The notes under the pieces: model-generated
What the model saw: the letters and a program-made list of their open reading frames with translations, nothing else
What the model was told of the DNA's origin: nothing
Databases searched by the model: none
Program-made: the position numbers and the translations under genes
Shown: one piece after another, positions 8,470-17,484 of the stretch
Layout: each line of letters opens with the position of its first letter
Position numbering within the stretch: position 1 is the stretch's first letter
Source: Aquabacterium sp.
GTDB taxonomy: Bacteria > Pseudomonadota > Gammaproteobacteria > Burkholderiales > Burkholderiaceae_C
DNA: 64,000 nucleotides
Reading direction: 5' to 3'
Assembly (NCBI RefSeq): GCF_016195855.1
Contig: NZ_JACPYU010000010.1
Span: 293,626 to 357,625 of the forward strand

Positions 8470-9669
8470 TCATTGCTGGAGGGCCTTGTAGACCCGTTGC
8501 TTGAGCTCGAACGAGAAGGGATGCCAGAAAGCCATGTCGCGCTGGGTCATCACCACGCCGGCGATATTGGCCCTGGGGTTGAGCCACCAGTGCGTGCCGG
8601 CCAGGCCACCCCACTGGAACTCGCTGGTCGAGCCCTGCGGGTCAAAGGGTGAGGGCATCAGGGTCACCGCGCCACCCAGGCCATAACCTTTGCCGATCAC
8701 GTCGCCAAAGCGCGGGAAGCGGATCCATTGGCCATCGGGCAACTGGTTGGACATCAGCATCGTGATGGTCGCGGGCTTGAGCAGGGCCGGGCCACCTGGC
8801 ATCAGGCTGCGCAGCAGGGCCAGGGTGTCGGCCAGTGACGAAACCAGGCCGCCACCGCCGGACAGCCAGGGAACGGGCTGAAGGTTGGCTTGGGGGTAGG
8901 GCGCGTTGTCATTGCGCGTGAGGCCCGGCAGCATGGGCTTGGTGAAGTCCGCGCCCATGTAATAGGCGGCCAGGCGGTGTTGCTGCTCTGGGGGCACCAC
9001 AAAGCCCGTGTCCACCATGCCCAGCGGCTCGAAGATGCGCGAGAGCAGGAAGGCATCCAGTCGCTGGCCGCTGACCACTTCAATCAGGTGCCCGACCACG
9101 TCGGTGGCGATCGAGTACTCCCAGCCTTTGCCGGGATGGAACAGCAGTGGCAGGCCCGCCAGCGCATCGATCATCTCGACCAGGGTGCGACGGGGGCTGA
9201 GGATCTTGCGCTCGCGGTAGGCATTGAACATGAGCGTGCCGGGGTCCAGCAGGCCGTAGCTCAGGCCGGACTGGTGGCTCAGCAGGTGGCGGATGGTGAT
9301 CGGGCCTTGCGCGGGTTCGACGTCATCGATCGAGGTGGCACCAGGGCGCAGGACCATGCGCTGGCCCAGTTGCGGGATGTAGCGCTCGATGGGGTCATCC
9401 AGTTGGATGCGGCCCTCGTCCAGCAACAGCAAGGCCGCATACGAGGTGATCAGCTTGCTGCCCGAGTAGATGCGAAAGAGGTGGTCCGCGCGCATGGGGT
9501 GCTGGTGCTCTTTGTCGGCCCAGCCGGCGCAGTGCAGGTCGACCAGGTCCTGCCCCAGCAGCACGGCAGAGGACACGCCCGCGAGGATGTTGTTGTCCAC
9601 ATGGCTTTGCATGGCTGCGTGCAAGGCGCTGAAGTCATGGCCCTGGGGTGTCACCGTCAAACTGCTCAT
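8470..9669 (-). CDS. Serine hydrolase, class C beta-lactamase/esterase family
   Basis: A 399-residue beta-lactamase-fold hydrolase. The catalytic S-x-x-K tetrad is SGSK at residues 69-72, after the strand MRADHLFRIY; the conserved LLSHQSGLSYGLL segment lies near residue 130 and the second-tyrosine region (GWEYSIATDVVGHLIE) near residue 185. The C-terminal part has the GWGG-like and LMPSPF segments of EstB-type esterases. No signal peptide is visible, so a cytoplasmic carboxylesterase or transesterase is more likely than a periplasmic beta-lactamase. It is convergent with the solute-binding protein gene and divergent from the acetoacetyl-CoA synthetase gene, with about 97 bp between starts. 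Confidence 0.85.
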   Translation of the reverse strand: MSSLTVTPQGHDFSALHAAMQSHVDNNILAGVSSAVLLGQDLVDLHCAGWADKEHQHPMRADHLFRIYSGSKLITSYAALLLLDEGRIQLDDPIERYIPQLGQRMVLRPGATSIDDVEPAQGPITIRHLLSHQSGLSYGLLDPGTLMFNAYRERKILSPRRTLVEMIDALAGLPLLFHPGKGWEYSIATDVVGHLIEVVSGQRLDAFLLSRIFEPLGMVDTGFVVPPEQQHRLAAYYMGADFTKPMLPGLTRNDNAPYPQANLQPVPWLSGGGGLVSSLADTLALLRSLMPGGPALLKPATITMLMSNQLPDGQWIRFPRFGDVIGKGYGLGGAVTLMPSPFDPQGSTSEFQWGGLAGTHWWLNPRANIAGVVMTQRDMAFWHPFSFELKQRVYKALQQ

Positions 9670-9766
9670 CGTGCTACCTTGATGCGAGGATGGGCAAATT
9701 GTGCGGGATATTCAACGAGGCCCGCTGGGATAAAGTCACCACATCGTCACGGCTATCTGTTTCAGC

Positions 9767-11761
9767 ATGCGCCCTCCCTATCTGCCCCAGATGCGTTTGT
9801 TCCAGGACTGGCTGCGTGAACACCGCGGCCTGAGCTTCGACAACTACGATGCCTTGTGGCAGTGGTCGGTGAATGACCAACCCGCCTTCTGGCAAAGCAT
9901 CTGGGACTACGAGGGCATGCACTCGCCCACGCCTTACGATGCCGTGCTGGCCGATGCGCGCATGCCGGGTGCCAGGTGGTTCCCGGGTGCCAAGGTCAAT
10001 TACGCTCAGCGCGTGTTGCGGCATGTGGATGCCGCGCAGGCTGCGGGCGTGCAAGCCATCATCAGCGAGAACGAGTTGGGGCAGGTGCGCGAGTTGAGCT
10101 GGCCCGAGTTGCGCCGCCAGGTTGCATCCCTGGCCTTGGCGCTGCAGGACCTGGGTGTGCAAAAGGGCGACCGCGTGGCCGCCTACCTGCCCAATGTGCC
10201 CGAGACGGTGGTGGCCTTCCTGGCCTGTGCCAGCGTGGGCGCCATCTGGAGCGTGTGCGCGCCGGACATGGGCACGCAAGCGGTGACCGACCGCTTCCAG
10301 CAGATCACGCCGCGCGTGCTCATCGCCGCCGAAGGTGTGCACTACGCCGGCAAGGGGCTGGACCGCAGCGCCGTGGTGGAGGGCTTGCGCGCCGCCTTGC
10401 CCACGGTGGAAAAGCTCATCGTGCTGGAGAGCCCCTACGCCGCGCAGCCGGTCCGGGCCGACCTGCGTTTTGCGCAAGCCATCGCCCGCGATGACGAGGC
10501 CGTGCGCACCTTCGAGCCCGCATGGCTGGATTTTGATCACCCTTTGTGGATCGTGTACTCCAGCGGCACCACAGGCCTGCCCAAGCCCCTGGTGCATGGC
10601 CATGGCGGCATCCTCATGGTGAGCGCCGCCGGCAACAAGCACGGTGACGTGGGTTGCAGCTACAAGCCCAACAGCCTGGGTGAGCGCTTCCATTGGTACA
10701 GCTCGACCGGCTGGGTGATGTGGAACAGCCAGATCAGCGGGCTGATCAGCGGTGCCACCATCTGCCTGTTTGATGGCAGCCCGGGCGGCAGCAAGGAGGC
10801 GCCCGACTGGACGGTGTTGTGGCGCTTTGCCGCACGCCACCAGGTGAGCTACTTTGGCGCAGGGGCTGCGTTTTATGCGGCCTGCATGAAAGCCGGTGTG
10901 GACCTGAGCCAGTGCGGCGACCTGTCACGCATCCGCGCTTTGGGCTCGACCGGCTCACCCTTGTCGGAAGAAACGCAGCGTTGGGGCACGGATCAGTTTG
11001 CCCGCATCGGCACGCCAGACATCTGGTGGAGCAACATTTCGGGCGGCACGGACTTTTGCGGTGTCTTCATCGGTGGCCACCGCGAGCTGCCACTGGTGCC
11101 GGGGCGTTTGCAGTGCCGTTACCTGGGCGCGTCGGTGGAGGCCTGGAACGAGCAGGGCCAGCCTGTCATCGGGGAGGTGGGCGAGCTGGTGTGCACCAAA
11201 CCCATCCCCTCCATGCCGCTGTTCTTCTGGGGCGACCAGGGCAACGCGCGTTACCTGTCGAGCTACTTTGATGTCTACCCGGGCATCTGGCGCCACGGTG
11301 ACTGGCTCAAGATCGATGCCGATGGCAGTTGTGTGATCTACGGCCGCAGCGATGCGACCATCAACCGCCATGGCCTGCGCATGGGCACCAGCGAGCTCTA
11401 TGCGGCGGTTGAGGCTTTGCCCGAGGTGCTGGATTCGATGGTGATCGATCTGGAGTACCTGGGGCGCGAGAGCCGCATGATCTTGTTCGTGGTGTTGCGC
11501 GAAGGGCATGCGCTGGATGCGGGTGTGCAGGGGCGCATCAACGAGGCCATCAAGGTGGCGGTGTCGCCGCGTTTCATTCCGGATCTGACCTTGCAGGCGC
11601 CAGAGATTCCGCGCACCTTGTCGGGCAAGAAGCAGGAGGTGCCGATCAAGAAGGTGTTCCTGGGGCAGCCGCTGGCCAAGGTGGTGAACCCGGATGCGAT
11701 GGCCAATCCGGGTTGCTTGCCGTGGTACGTGGAGCAGTTCAGGTTGACGCAGCAGGGGTGA
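9767..11761 (+). CDS. aacS: Acetoacetyl-CoA synthetase (acetoacetate-CoA ligase)
   Basis: Adenylate-forming ligase of 664 residues, the usual length of AacS. It activates acetoacetate to acetoacetyl-CoA with ATP, linking ketone bodies to polyhydroxybutyrate and acetyl-CoA metabolism. The phosphate-binding loop YSSGTTGLPKP has its Ser-Ser at residues 265-266 and Lys at 273; the acetoacetyl-CoA-synthetase segment WVMWNSQISGL follows at about 310. The hinge motif GRSDATINRHGLRMG is near residue 525 and the catalytic lysine region RTLSGKKQEVP is at about 616-626. The N-terminus (MRLFQDWLREH) matches family members; ATG 9791 is an alternative start. It is followed by a 168-bp inverted-repeat element. 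Confidence 0.93.
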   Translation: MRPPYLPQMRLFQDWLREHRGLSFDNYDALWQWSVNDQPAFWQSIWDYEGMHSPTPYDAVLADARMPGARWFPGAKVNYAQRVLRHVDAAQAAGVQAIISENELGQVRELSWPELRRQVASLALALQDLGVQKGDRVAAYLPNVPETVVAFLACASVGAIWSVCAPDMGTQAVTDRFQQITPRVLIAAEGVHYAGKGLDRSAVVEGLRAALPTVEKLIVLESPYAAQPVRADLRFAQAIARDDEAVRTFEPAWLDFDHPLWIVYSSGTTGLPKPLVHGHGGILMVSAAGNKHGDVGCSYKPNSLGERFHWYSSTGWVMWNSQISGLISGATICLFDGSPGGSKEAPDWTVLWRFAARHQVSYFGAGAAFYAACMKAGVDLSQCGDLSRIRALGSTGSPLSEETQRWGTDQFARIGTPDIWWSNISGGTDFCGVFIGGHRELPLVPGRLQCRYLGASVEAWNEQGQPVIGEVGELVCTKPIPSMPLFFWGDQGNARYLSSYFDVYPGIWRHGDWLKIDADGSCVIYGRSDATINRHGLRMGTSELYAAVEALPEVLDSMVIDLEYLGRESRMILFVVLREGHALDAGVQGRINEAIKVAVSPRFIPDLTLQAPEIPRTLSGKKQEVPIKKVFLGQPLAKVVNPDAMANPGCLPWYVEQFRLTQQG

Positions 11762-11782
11762 GCGGCTGGCGCAGTGCGACCA

Positions 11783-11950
11783 ACGCAGCGAAGTAAAGGA
11801 GGAGGGACCGGCGTAGCCGGGCACGGGGGACATGAGCGAAGTTGGTCGCTCTGCGCCTGAAGTGCTGGAGCGGTCGGCACGAGGTGGACAACTCCGCTCA
11901 TGTCACCCGGATCGGGCTGTGCCCGATCCTCCTTCTTTACTTCGCTGCGT
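11783..11950. repeat. 168-bp imperfect inverted repeat between convergent genes
   Basis: Two arms of about 56 bp (11783-11838 and 11895-11950) are imperfect reverse complements of each other around a 56-bp centre. The outermost part (CGCAGCGAAGTAAA followed by a GGAGG run) and the innermost part (GACATGAGCG) match best. It lies between aacS and the convergent RlmN-like gene, so it may act as a bidirectional terminator or be a non-autonomous mobile remnant; no U-run marks a classical terminator. Confidence 0.7.
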
Positions 11951-12008
11951 CGCCCACCTCGCGCCTGATGGCGCTCCACCGAGGTGGGGCTCGGGCGGAA
12001 GGTCTATT

Positions 12009-13076
12009 TCAGTCGGCTGCGTTGCTCGCCTCGCGCCTGACGATGCGCACGGGCCTGGACTGGTTGGCACCGCTCAGGTCTCTGGCGCGCAGTTGCCCGC
12101 AACCCCCCTCCACATCCTGGCCTGCCGATTGGCGCAGCTTGGTCAGGATGCCGCGGCGGTGCAGGGTGCGGGCGATCTCGGCGGCGCGCTCCCACGAGGG
12201 GCGCTTGAAGTCGAGTTCGTCCACCGTGTTGTAGGGGATCATGTTCATCAGGGCGTACTTGCCCTTGAGCAGGCGCACGATGCCTTCGATCTCTTCTTCG
12301 TTGTCGTTCACGCCGTCGATCAGCGTCCACTGGTATTGGATCGGGTAGTCGGTCTGGCGGGCGTACACCTCGGCGCGTTCGACCAGTTCTTCGGGTGTCA
12401 TGCGTGGGGCACGGGGCAGCAGCTGAGCCCGCAGATCGGCCTTGGTGGTGTGCAACGACAGGGCCAATGCCGGCCGAACACGGCCCACTTCCAGGCTTTG
12501 CAGGCGATCGAAGGCGCGCGGGTCACCCACGGTCGAGAACACCAGGTTCTTGTGCCCGATGTTGCCGATGGTGCCCAGCAGGTCCATGGCTTCGAGCACG
12601 TTGTCCATGTTGTGCGAGGGCTCGCCCATGCCCATGAAGACGACCTTGCTGACCTTGCGGCGTGTGCGGGCCAGGGCCACCTGGGCCACGATCTCGGCGC
12701 TGCCGACCTGGCGCAGCAAGCCTTCCTTGCCCGTCATGCAGAACACGCAGCCCACGGCGCAACCCACTTGCGAAGACACACACAGGCCATCACGCGGCAG
12801 CAGCACGCTTTCGACCGTCTGGCCATCGGCCAGCTCGACCAGCAAGCGGGCCGAGCCATCTTCACCAGGGTGCTCCGAGCGGATGCGGGCCAGCTTGTCG
12901 ATGTCGGCCAGCAGGGCGGGCATGGCGTCGCGCACCTCCAGTGGCAGGAAGTCTTCGGGGCGTCGCTTGCCGCCTTCTTGCGGCAGGGCTTGCGACCACA
13001 GGCGCAGCACACGCTGGATGTGAATGGGTTTGGCGCCGAGCGCTTGCATGCGTTGGCGGATGTCTTCAATGCGCAT
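12009..13076 (-). CDS. RlmN/Cfr-family radical SAM RNA methyltransferase (short paralogue)
   Basis: A 355-residue radical SAM enzyme of the RlmN/Cfr group, which methylates C2 or C8 of an adenosine in 23S rRNA (RlmN also modifies tRNA). The iron-sulfur motif CxxxCxxC is C106, C110, C113 (CAVGCVFC). The two catalytic cysteines have counterparts at C99 (seven residues before the cluster, as in E. coli RlmN) and C326 in GGCGQLRARD. The SAM-binding GMGEPSHN is at about 149 and the ALSLHT strand at about 205. The N-terminal helical domain is shorter than in canonical RlmN, and the gene is not next to ndk, ispG or hisS where rlmN normally sits in this group. I take it as a paralogue; the target base is unknown. 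Confidence 0.85.
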   Translation of the reverse strand: MRIEDIRQRMQALGAKPIHIQRVLRLWSQALPQEGGKRRPEDFLPLEVRDAMPALLADIDKLARIRSEHPGEDGSARLLVELADGQTVESVLLPRDGLCVSSQVGCAVGCVFCMTGKEGLLRQVGSAEIVAQVALARTRRKVSKVVFMGMGEPSHNMDNVLEAMDLLGTIGNIGHKNLVFSTVGDPRAFDRLQSLEVGRVRPALALSLHTTKADLRAQLLPRAPRMTPEELVERAEVYARQTDYPIQYQWTLIDGVNDNEEEIEGIVRLLKGKYALMNMIPYNTVDELDFKRPSWERAAEIARTLHRRGILTKLRQSAGQDVEGGCGQLRARDLSGANQSRPVRIVRREASNAAD

Positions 13077-13134
13077 GGCGAAATCGAAACGCGGGGGCAG
13101 GGTGACAGTGTAGGTGGCGGCGCCCGATTGCGCT

Positions 13135-14184
13135 TTATGCCGCCTGGTTACGCCATTCGCGTGGCGAGCAGCCCGTCCAGCGCTTGAAGGCGCGTGTGAA
13201 GGCGCTGACCTCGGAGAAGCCCAGCAAGAAGGCGATTTCGCCCACCGAATACTGCTCGCTGCCCAGGTAGCTCAGGGCCAGTTGGTGGCGCGTGTCATTG
13301 AGCACATCGCGATAGCAGGTCTGGGCCTCGGACAGGCGGCGCTGCAAGGTGCGCAGGGTCATGTTCAGGCGCTGGGCCACGTCGTCCTGAAGGGGCTCGC
13401 CGCTGGGCAGCAGCTCCTTGAGTACGCCTGCCAGTTGCTCTGTCAGTTGGCGCTCACCCAGGTTGGAGCTGTAGCGGTCCAGCGTGGTCTCGCTGGCCTT
13501 GACCACGTCCGTGTTGGCATAAGACAGCGGCTTGTTGAGCGTGGCCAGGTCCACCACCAGGGTGTTGTCTTCGCAGCCGTAAACGGGCACGCAGCGCAGC
13601 ACGCGCTCGAAGCGGGCGTGGTCCTTGGGGCGCTGGCGCTGCAGGCGCAACTCCAGGGGCATGAAGTCCTTGCCGTAGAGCATGCGCGAGCCGCGCACCA
13701 CGGTCAGCATGGCGTAGTCGAAGATGCTCCAGCGGGTGGCGTCGTCGACCGTGGCCAGCAGGGCTGGGTCACCGGTGACGCTCAGGCGGCCGGCGCCGGG
13801 GCCCACCTCGAAGCGGATGTCGGCCGCGTCGGTCACGATGTGGGCGTAGCGGGACAGGCGCAGGTACATCTGCGCCAGATTCTCGGAGGCCATCAGGGCA
13901 TACCCGAGGGCGTTGAAGTTCAGGGGGACGAACTGCAAGGCCACGTCCATGCCCAGCATCTCTTCACCGATGAGGGTGACGGCCTTTTGCCAGAATGCCA
14001 GGCCCAGGTGAGCGGGGTAGCGCGCCATGGGGTCTGTCGCAGTGGACAGGTCCAGCCCCACCTGCTGCAATAGCGCGTCGGCATCCACCCCCCGTTGCTC
14101 GACCGCGTTCCGGGCCGCGATCAGCCAGCTTCGCAGGGCCGAGGCGTAGGTATCCGGCTTCAGGGTCGGCGCGGCAGGGGACAT
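13135..14184 (-). CDS. AraC-family transcriptional regulator (arabinose-binding-domain type)
   Basis: A 349-residue regulator with a PF12625-like N-terminal half (YPAHLGLAFWQKAV, LNFNALGYAL) and a C-terminal AraC helix-turn-helix pair: LNMTLRTLQRRLSEA as the first HTH, and YSVGEIAFLLGFSEVSAFTRAFKRWTG as the second. This OruR/ArgR-like architecture is common near catabolic and lipid genes. I chose ATG 14184 because the family starts a little before the ALRSWL helix; the open frame extends upstream to 14592 but crosses into the divergent acyl-CoA dehydrogenase gene. It is divergent from the acyl-CoA dehydrogenase pair with a 120-bp gap and is their likely regulator (inference). The effector is unknown. 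Confidence 0.85.
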   Translation of the reverse strand: MSPAAPTLKPDTYASALRSWLIAARNAVEQRGVDADALLQQVGLDLSTATDPMARYPAHLGLAFWQKAVTLIGEEMLGMDVALQFVPLNFNALGYALMASENLAQMYLRLSRYAHIVTDAADIRFEVGPGAGRLSVTGDPALLATVDDATRWSIFDYAMLTVVRGSRMLYGKDFMPLELRLQRQRPKDHARFERVLRCVPVYGCEDNTLVVDLATLNKPLSYANTDVVKASETTLDRYSSNLGERQLTEQLAGVLKELLPSGEPLQDDVAQRLNMTLRTLQRRLSEAQTCYRDVLNDTRHQLALSYLGSEQYSVGEIAFLLGFSEVSAFTRAFKRWTGCSPREWRNQAA

Positions 14185-14304
14185 CTGGTGGCGTGTTCTG
14201 GCAAGGCCGGTCAACTGGACTGGCGTAAAGGGGCAAGTATTGGCGGCGGGCATTGGGCAAGATGCCTGCCACTGTTCATCCAACCTCGGCATCTTATCCA
14301 ACCC

Positions 14305-15615
14305 ATGACCTCGCTCACACGACTCGGCCTGCGTTCTTTGAGCCGCATGGCAGCCAATCCGCAACTGGACAAGCTCAACTTGCGCAAACCGACCGAAAAG
14401 GTGCTCTACCAGGGGACCAAAGTCGGCTTCAAAGCCGTGACGGCGGCCAACCGGGCATTCAAGGCGGTGAAGACCCTGGGTTCGCCCCAGCGCCTGCCCA
14501 AGAGCGGCGGCAGCGGCGACCTGTTCGACCTCACCCCGAGCGATGACCAGGCCGCCTTGCAGGATGCGGCACGCACTTTCGCCATGGAGCAATTGCGCCC
14601 GGCCGCGTCAGCAGCTGACGCAGCGTATGCGGCGCCCGAGTCCTTGCTGGCGCAATGCGCCGAGCTGGGCTTCACGGCCCTGGGCATCCCCGAATCCCTC
14701 GGTGGCATGGGGGCCGAGCGTTCGGCCATCACCAATGCGCTGATCGCCGAAGCCATGGCCGAGGGTGACATGGGCCTGGCTTTTGCCGCCCTGGCCCCGT
14801 CTGCCGTGAGCACGGGCCTGGTCTTGTGGGGTGATGCGGATCAGCAGGCGCGTTATCTGGCGGACTTTGCCGGCGAGAAGCCCCCGGCTGCCGCCCTGGC
14901 CGTGCAGGAGCCCGTGGCCCTGTTCGACCCCTATGTGCTGCAGACCCGTGCCATGCGCGTGGGCAACGGCTTCGTGCTGCATGGGCTCAAGTCCATGGTG
15001 CCGCTGGCCAAAACGGCCGAGCTGTTCATCGTGGCGGCGCACCTGGAGGGCGCGGGCCCCGCATTGTTCCTGGTCGAGTCGTCCAGCAAGGGCTTGTCGA
15101 TCGAAGAAGACCGCAGCATGGGCTTGCGTGCGGCAGGTTGTGCGCGCTTGCGTCTGGAGTCGGTCGCCGTGCCGGCAGGCAACCTGCTGGGCGAGGCCAA
15201 ACCCGCCGTGTACAACGAATGCATCCAGCTGGGCCGCCTGGCCTGGTGTGGTTTGGCGGTGGGTTGCGCCAAGTCCGTGCTGGACTACCTGATCCCGTAT
15301 GTGAACGAGCGCGAGGCCTTTGGCGAGCCCATCAGCCACCGCCAGTCCGTCGCGTTCGCGATCTCGAACATGGCCATCGAGTTGGGCGGCATGCGCCTGC
15401 TCACCTGGCGTGCGGCCAGCCTGGTCGATGCCGACCTGCCTTCTGACGAGGCGGTGACGCTGGCGCGCCGCCTGTGTGCCGACAAGGGCATGCAGATCGG
15501 CAACGATGGCGTGCAGTTGCTGGGCGGGCATGGCTTCGTGAAGGAGCACCCGGTGGAGCGTTGGTACCGCGATTTGCGCGCGGTGGGCGTCATGGAAGGT
15601 GGGTTGCTTTTGTAA
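14305..15615 (+). CDS. Acyl-CoA dehydrogenase family protein (short C-terminus)
   Basis: A 436-residue FAD-dependent acyl-CoA dehydrogenase homologue. It has an extra N-terminal segment of about 70 residues (MTSLTRLGLRSLSRMA then Lys/Gly-rich) before the usual helical domain. The substrate-channel region TALGIPESLGGMG, the NEREAFGEPISHRQSVAF segment and the closing GVQLLGGHGFVKEHPVERWYRDLRA helix are present. The family's catalytic Glu in (Y/F)EGT would be E431 in MEGG, and the protein ends five residues later. I picked ATG 14305 rather than the longer open frame from 14095, which would overlap the AraC gene. It is followed after 142 bp by a second acyl-CoA dehydrogenase and probably shares its transcript. 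Confidence 0.87.
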   Translation: MTSLTRLGLRSLSRMAANPQLDKLNLRKPTEKVLYQGTKVGFKAVTAANRAFKAVKTLGSPQRLPKSGGSGDLFDLTPSDDQAALQDAARTFAMEQLRPAASAADAAYAAPESLLAQCAELGFTALGIPESLGGMGAERSAITNALIAEAMAEGDMGLAFAALAPSAVSTGLVLWGDADQQARYLADFAGEKPPAAALAVQEPVALFDPYVLQTRAMRVGNGFVLHGLKSMVPLAKTAELFIVAAHLEGAGPALFLVESSSKGLSIEEDRSMGLRAAGCARLRLESVAVPAGNLLGEAKPAVYNECIQLGRLAWCGLAVGCAKSVLDYLIPYVNEREAFGEPISHRQSVAFAISNMAIELGGMRLLTWRAASLVDADLPSDEAVTLARRLCADKGMQIGNDGVQLLGGHGFVKEHPVERWYRDLRAVGVMEGGLLL

Positions 15616-15628
15616 ACCCAGGGCTGAG

Positions 15629-15702
15629 CCCTCCCCCTACCGCCTTCGGCGGCCCCCTCAAGGGGGCAACACCGACGGCCCGGCAGAGCCGGATCCATGG
15701 TG
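15629..15702. repeat. Dispersed intergenic repeat, copy A
   Basis: A hairpin-forming element between the two acyl-CoA dehydrogenase genes. It has CCGCCTTCGGCGG, CCCCCTCAAGGGGG and CCGGCAGAGCCGG units followed by ATCCATGGTG. The same order of units recurs at 62030-62110 (inside murC) and in reverse at 40406-40457. Confidence 0.75.
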
Positions 15703-15757
15703 TTCGCTGGATCTGATTCGGCTCGTGCGATGAGCCCACGCCTTACGAGAGATTTTT

Positions 15758-16972
15758 ATGATCAATCTGGATATTCCCCGCAAGTTCAAGCCCCTGGTGC
15801 GCCAGGCCCAGGAAACCGCCGCCGAGGTGCTGCGCCCCATCTCGCGCAAGTACGACCTGGCCGAGCACGAGCGCCCGGTCGAGCTGGACATGCTGGCCGC
15901 CGTGATCGACGGCATGAACGAGGGCAACAGCGAAGTGGGTGGCACCGGTGCGACCGGCGTGCGCCGCGATGCCAACGACAAGTCCGTGGGCAACCGCAAT
16001 GGCACCAACCTGTCCACAGCGCTGTCCATCATGGAGCTGTGCTGGGGCGACGTGGGCATGCTGCTGTCGATGCCGCGCCAGGGCCTGGGCAACTCGGCCA
16101 TCGCGTCCGTGGCCAATGACGAGCAGCTCAAGCGCTTCAAGGGGCGCTGGGCGGCCATGGCCATCACCGAGCCAGGTTGCGGTTCGGACTCTGCGGCCAT
16201 CCGCACCACGGCCAAGCTGGATGGCGACCACTACGTGCTCAATGGCGAAAAGATCTACGTGACCTCGGGCGACCGGGCCGATCTGGTCGTGGTGTGGGCC
16301 ACACTGGACAAGAGCCTGGGGCGTGCAGCGATCAAGTCCTTCGTGGTGGAGAAGGGCACACCGGGCTTCGACCTCGTGCGCCTGGAGCACAAGCTGGGTA
16401 TCCGTGCATCCGACACTGCCGCCTTCCTGCTGAAGGATTGCCGCGTGCCCAAGGCCAACCTGCTGGGTGACCCCGAAGTCAACCCGGAGAAGAGTTTTGC
16501 TGGCGTGATGCAGACCTTCGACAACACGCGCCCGTTGGTGGCCGCGATGGCGGTGGGCCTGACGCGCGCCTGCATCGAAGAGATGGGTCAGATCCTGAAG
16601 AGCTGCGGCATCGACGTGGACTACGGCAAGCCGGTGCACCGTCAACCTGCCGCTGTGGCCGACTACATTCGCATGCAGGCTGACTATGAAGCGGCACGCC
16701 TGTTGACCATGCAGGCGGCCTGGATGGCCGACAACGCCCGCCCCAATTCGCTGGAAGCATCGCTGGCCAAGGCCAAGGCGGGGCGCACTTGTGTGGATGT
16801 GGCGCTCAAGTGCGTGGAGCTGGCGGGGAGCATCGGCTATACGGAAACGGCTTTGCTGGAGAAGTGGTCGCGTGATGCCAAGATCCTTGACATCTTTGAA
16901 GGCACGCAGCAGATCCAGTTGCTGATCATTGCGCGGCGGCTGCTGGGCAAGAGTTCGGCGGAGTTGAAGTAA
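15758..16972 (+). CDS. Acyl-CoA dehydrogenase
   Basis: A complete 404-residue acyl-CoA dehydrogenase that oxidises an acyl-CoA to the enoyl-CoA and passes electrons to ETF. The FAD/substrate signature AITEPGCGSDSAAI is at about residue 137 and the strand NGEKIYVTSGDRAD at about 163. The catalytic glutamate is E381 in DIFEGTQQIQ, the position of E376 in medium-chain enzymes. The N-terminus carries a stretch (NEGNSEVGGTGATGV) longer than the classic family and typical of proteobacterial homologues adjacent to a partner dehydrogenase. The pair with the preceding gene may form a hetero-oligomer, as other paired dehydrogenases do; this is inferred. Chain-length preference is unknown. Confidence 0.92.
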   Translation: MINLDIPRKFKPLVRQAQETAAEVLRPISRKYDLAEHERPVELDMLAAVIDGMNEGNSEVGGTGATGVRRDANDKSVGNRNGTNLSTALSIMELCWGDVGMLLSMPRQGLGNSAIASVANDEQLKRFKGRWAAMAITEPGCGSDSAAIRTTAKLDGDHYVLNGEKIYVTSGDRADLVVVWATLDKSLGRAAIKSFVVEKGTPGFDLVRLEHKLGIRASDTAAFLLKDCRVPKANLLGDPEVNPEKSFAGVMQTFDNTRPLVAAMAVGLTRACIEEMGQILKSCGIDVDYGKPVHRQPAAVADYIRMQADYEAARLLTMQAAWMADNARPNSLEASLAKAKAGRTCVDVALKCVELAGSIGYTETALLEKWSRDAKILDIFEGTQQIQLLIIARRLLGKSSAELK

Positions 16973-17048
16973 GGCCATCTTGCTCATTTGCCGGTGAGTG
17001 TTCGTTAGTAGGCTGTATCGCTTTGGCGGTGCAGCGCGGGGCGCGGCC

Positions 17049-17267
17049 GAGGTGGCGTGCGTCCGGCTTCATTGTTGGCGGCCCCGCTTTGCAAGCGGGG
17101 CTCCCCTGCGCTGCTCACGTCAAGGTGGCGCTGGCGAACTCGCCACAGGGCCCTCGGCCCTTGCGCTCGAACAACGCCAGCGAGTCAGAGCACGAAGCGC
17201 ACTGCGTGCGCCCACCTTGGCGTTCCGCTGCTCGGCACCACCAAGGCGCCCCGCCGCATGCCACCTC
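17049..17267. repeat. About 219-bp palindromic intergenic element with inverted ends
   Basis: The 512-bp gap between the acyl-CoA dehydrogenase and the ParB-like gene holds this element; I saw no gene in the gap. The ends GAGGTGGCGTGCG (left) and its near reverse complement CATGCCACCTC (right) are inverted, and a perfect 9-bp stem GCCCCGCTT/AAGCGGGGC lies at 17081-17101. Interior segments also pair weakly (GTGGCGCTGGCGAACT against AACAACGCCAGCG). It looks like a non-coding mobile remnant of the MITE/REP kind; the boundary bases are approximate. Confidence 0.6.
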
Positions 17268-17484
17268 AGCCTTTGATCGCCCCGCTTGAGTGGCTCAACG
17301 GTTGCTTGCGCCGCGCAGGGCTGTCTTGCCAGCTATCGGCTCAGCCCTCACCTCGGGCAGCACCACCAAAGCGCACCCCAAAAAAACAAGCCCACTTAGA
17401 ATGTCGCCCCTTGCCGCGCCTTTCTCGCTTCCGCTTGTTGGCGCCCCGCATCCCGACTGAAAAGCAGTACCCGCCCCGCGCCCC

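Noticed and set aside
14185..14592. N-terminal extension of the AraC regulator to 14592
   Set aside because: It would overlap the divergent acyl-CoA dehydrogenase start; family length supports the start at 14184.
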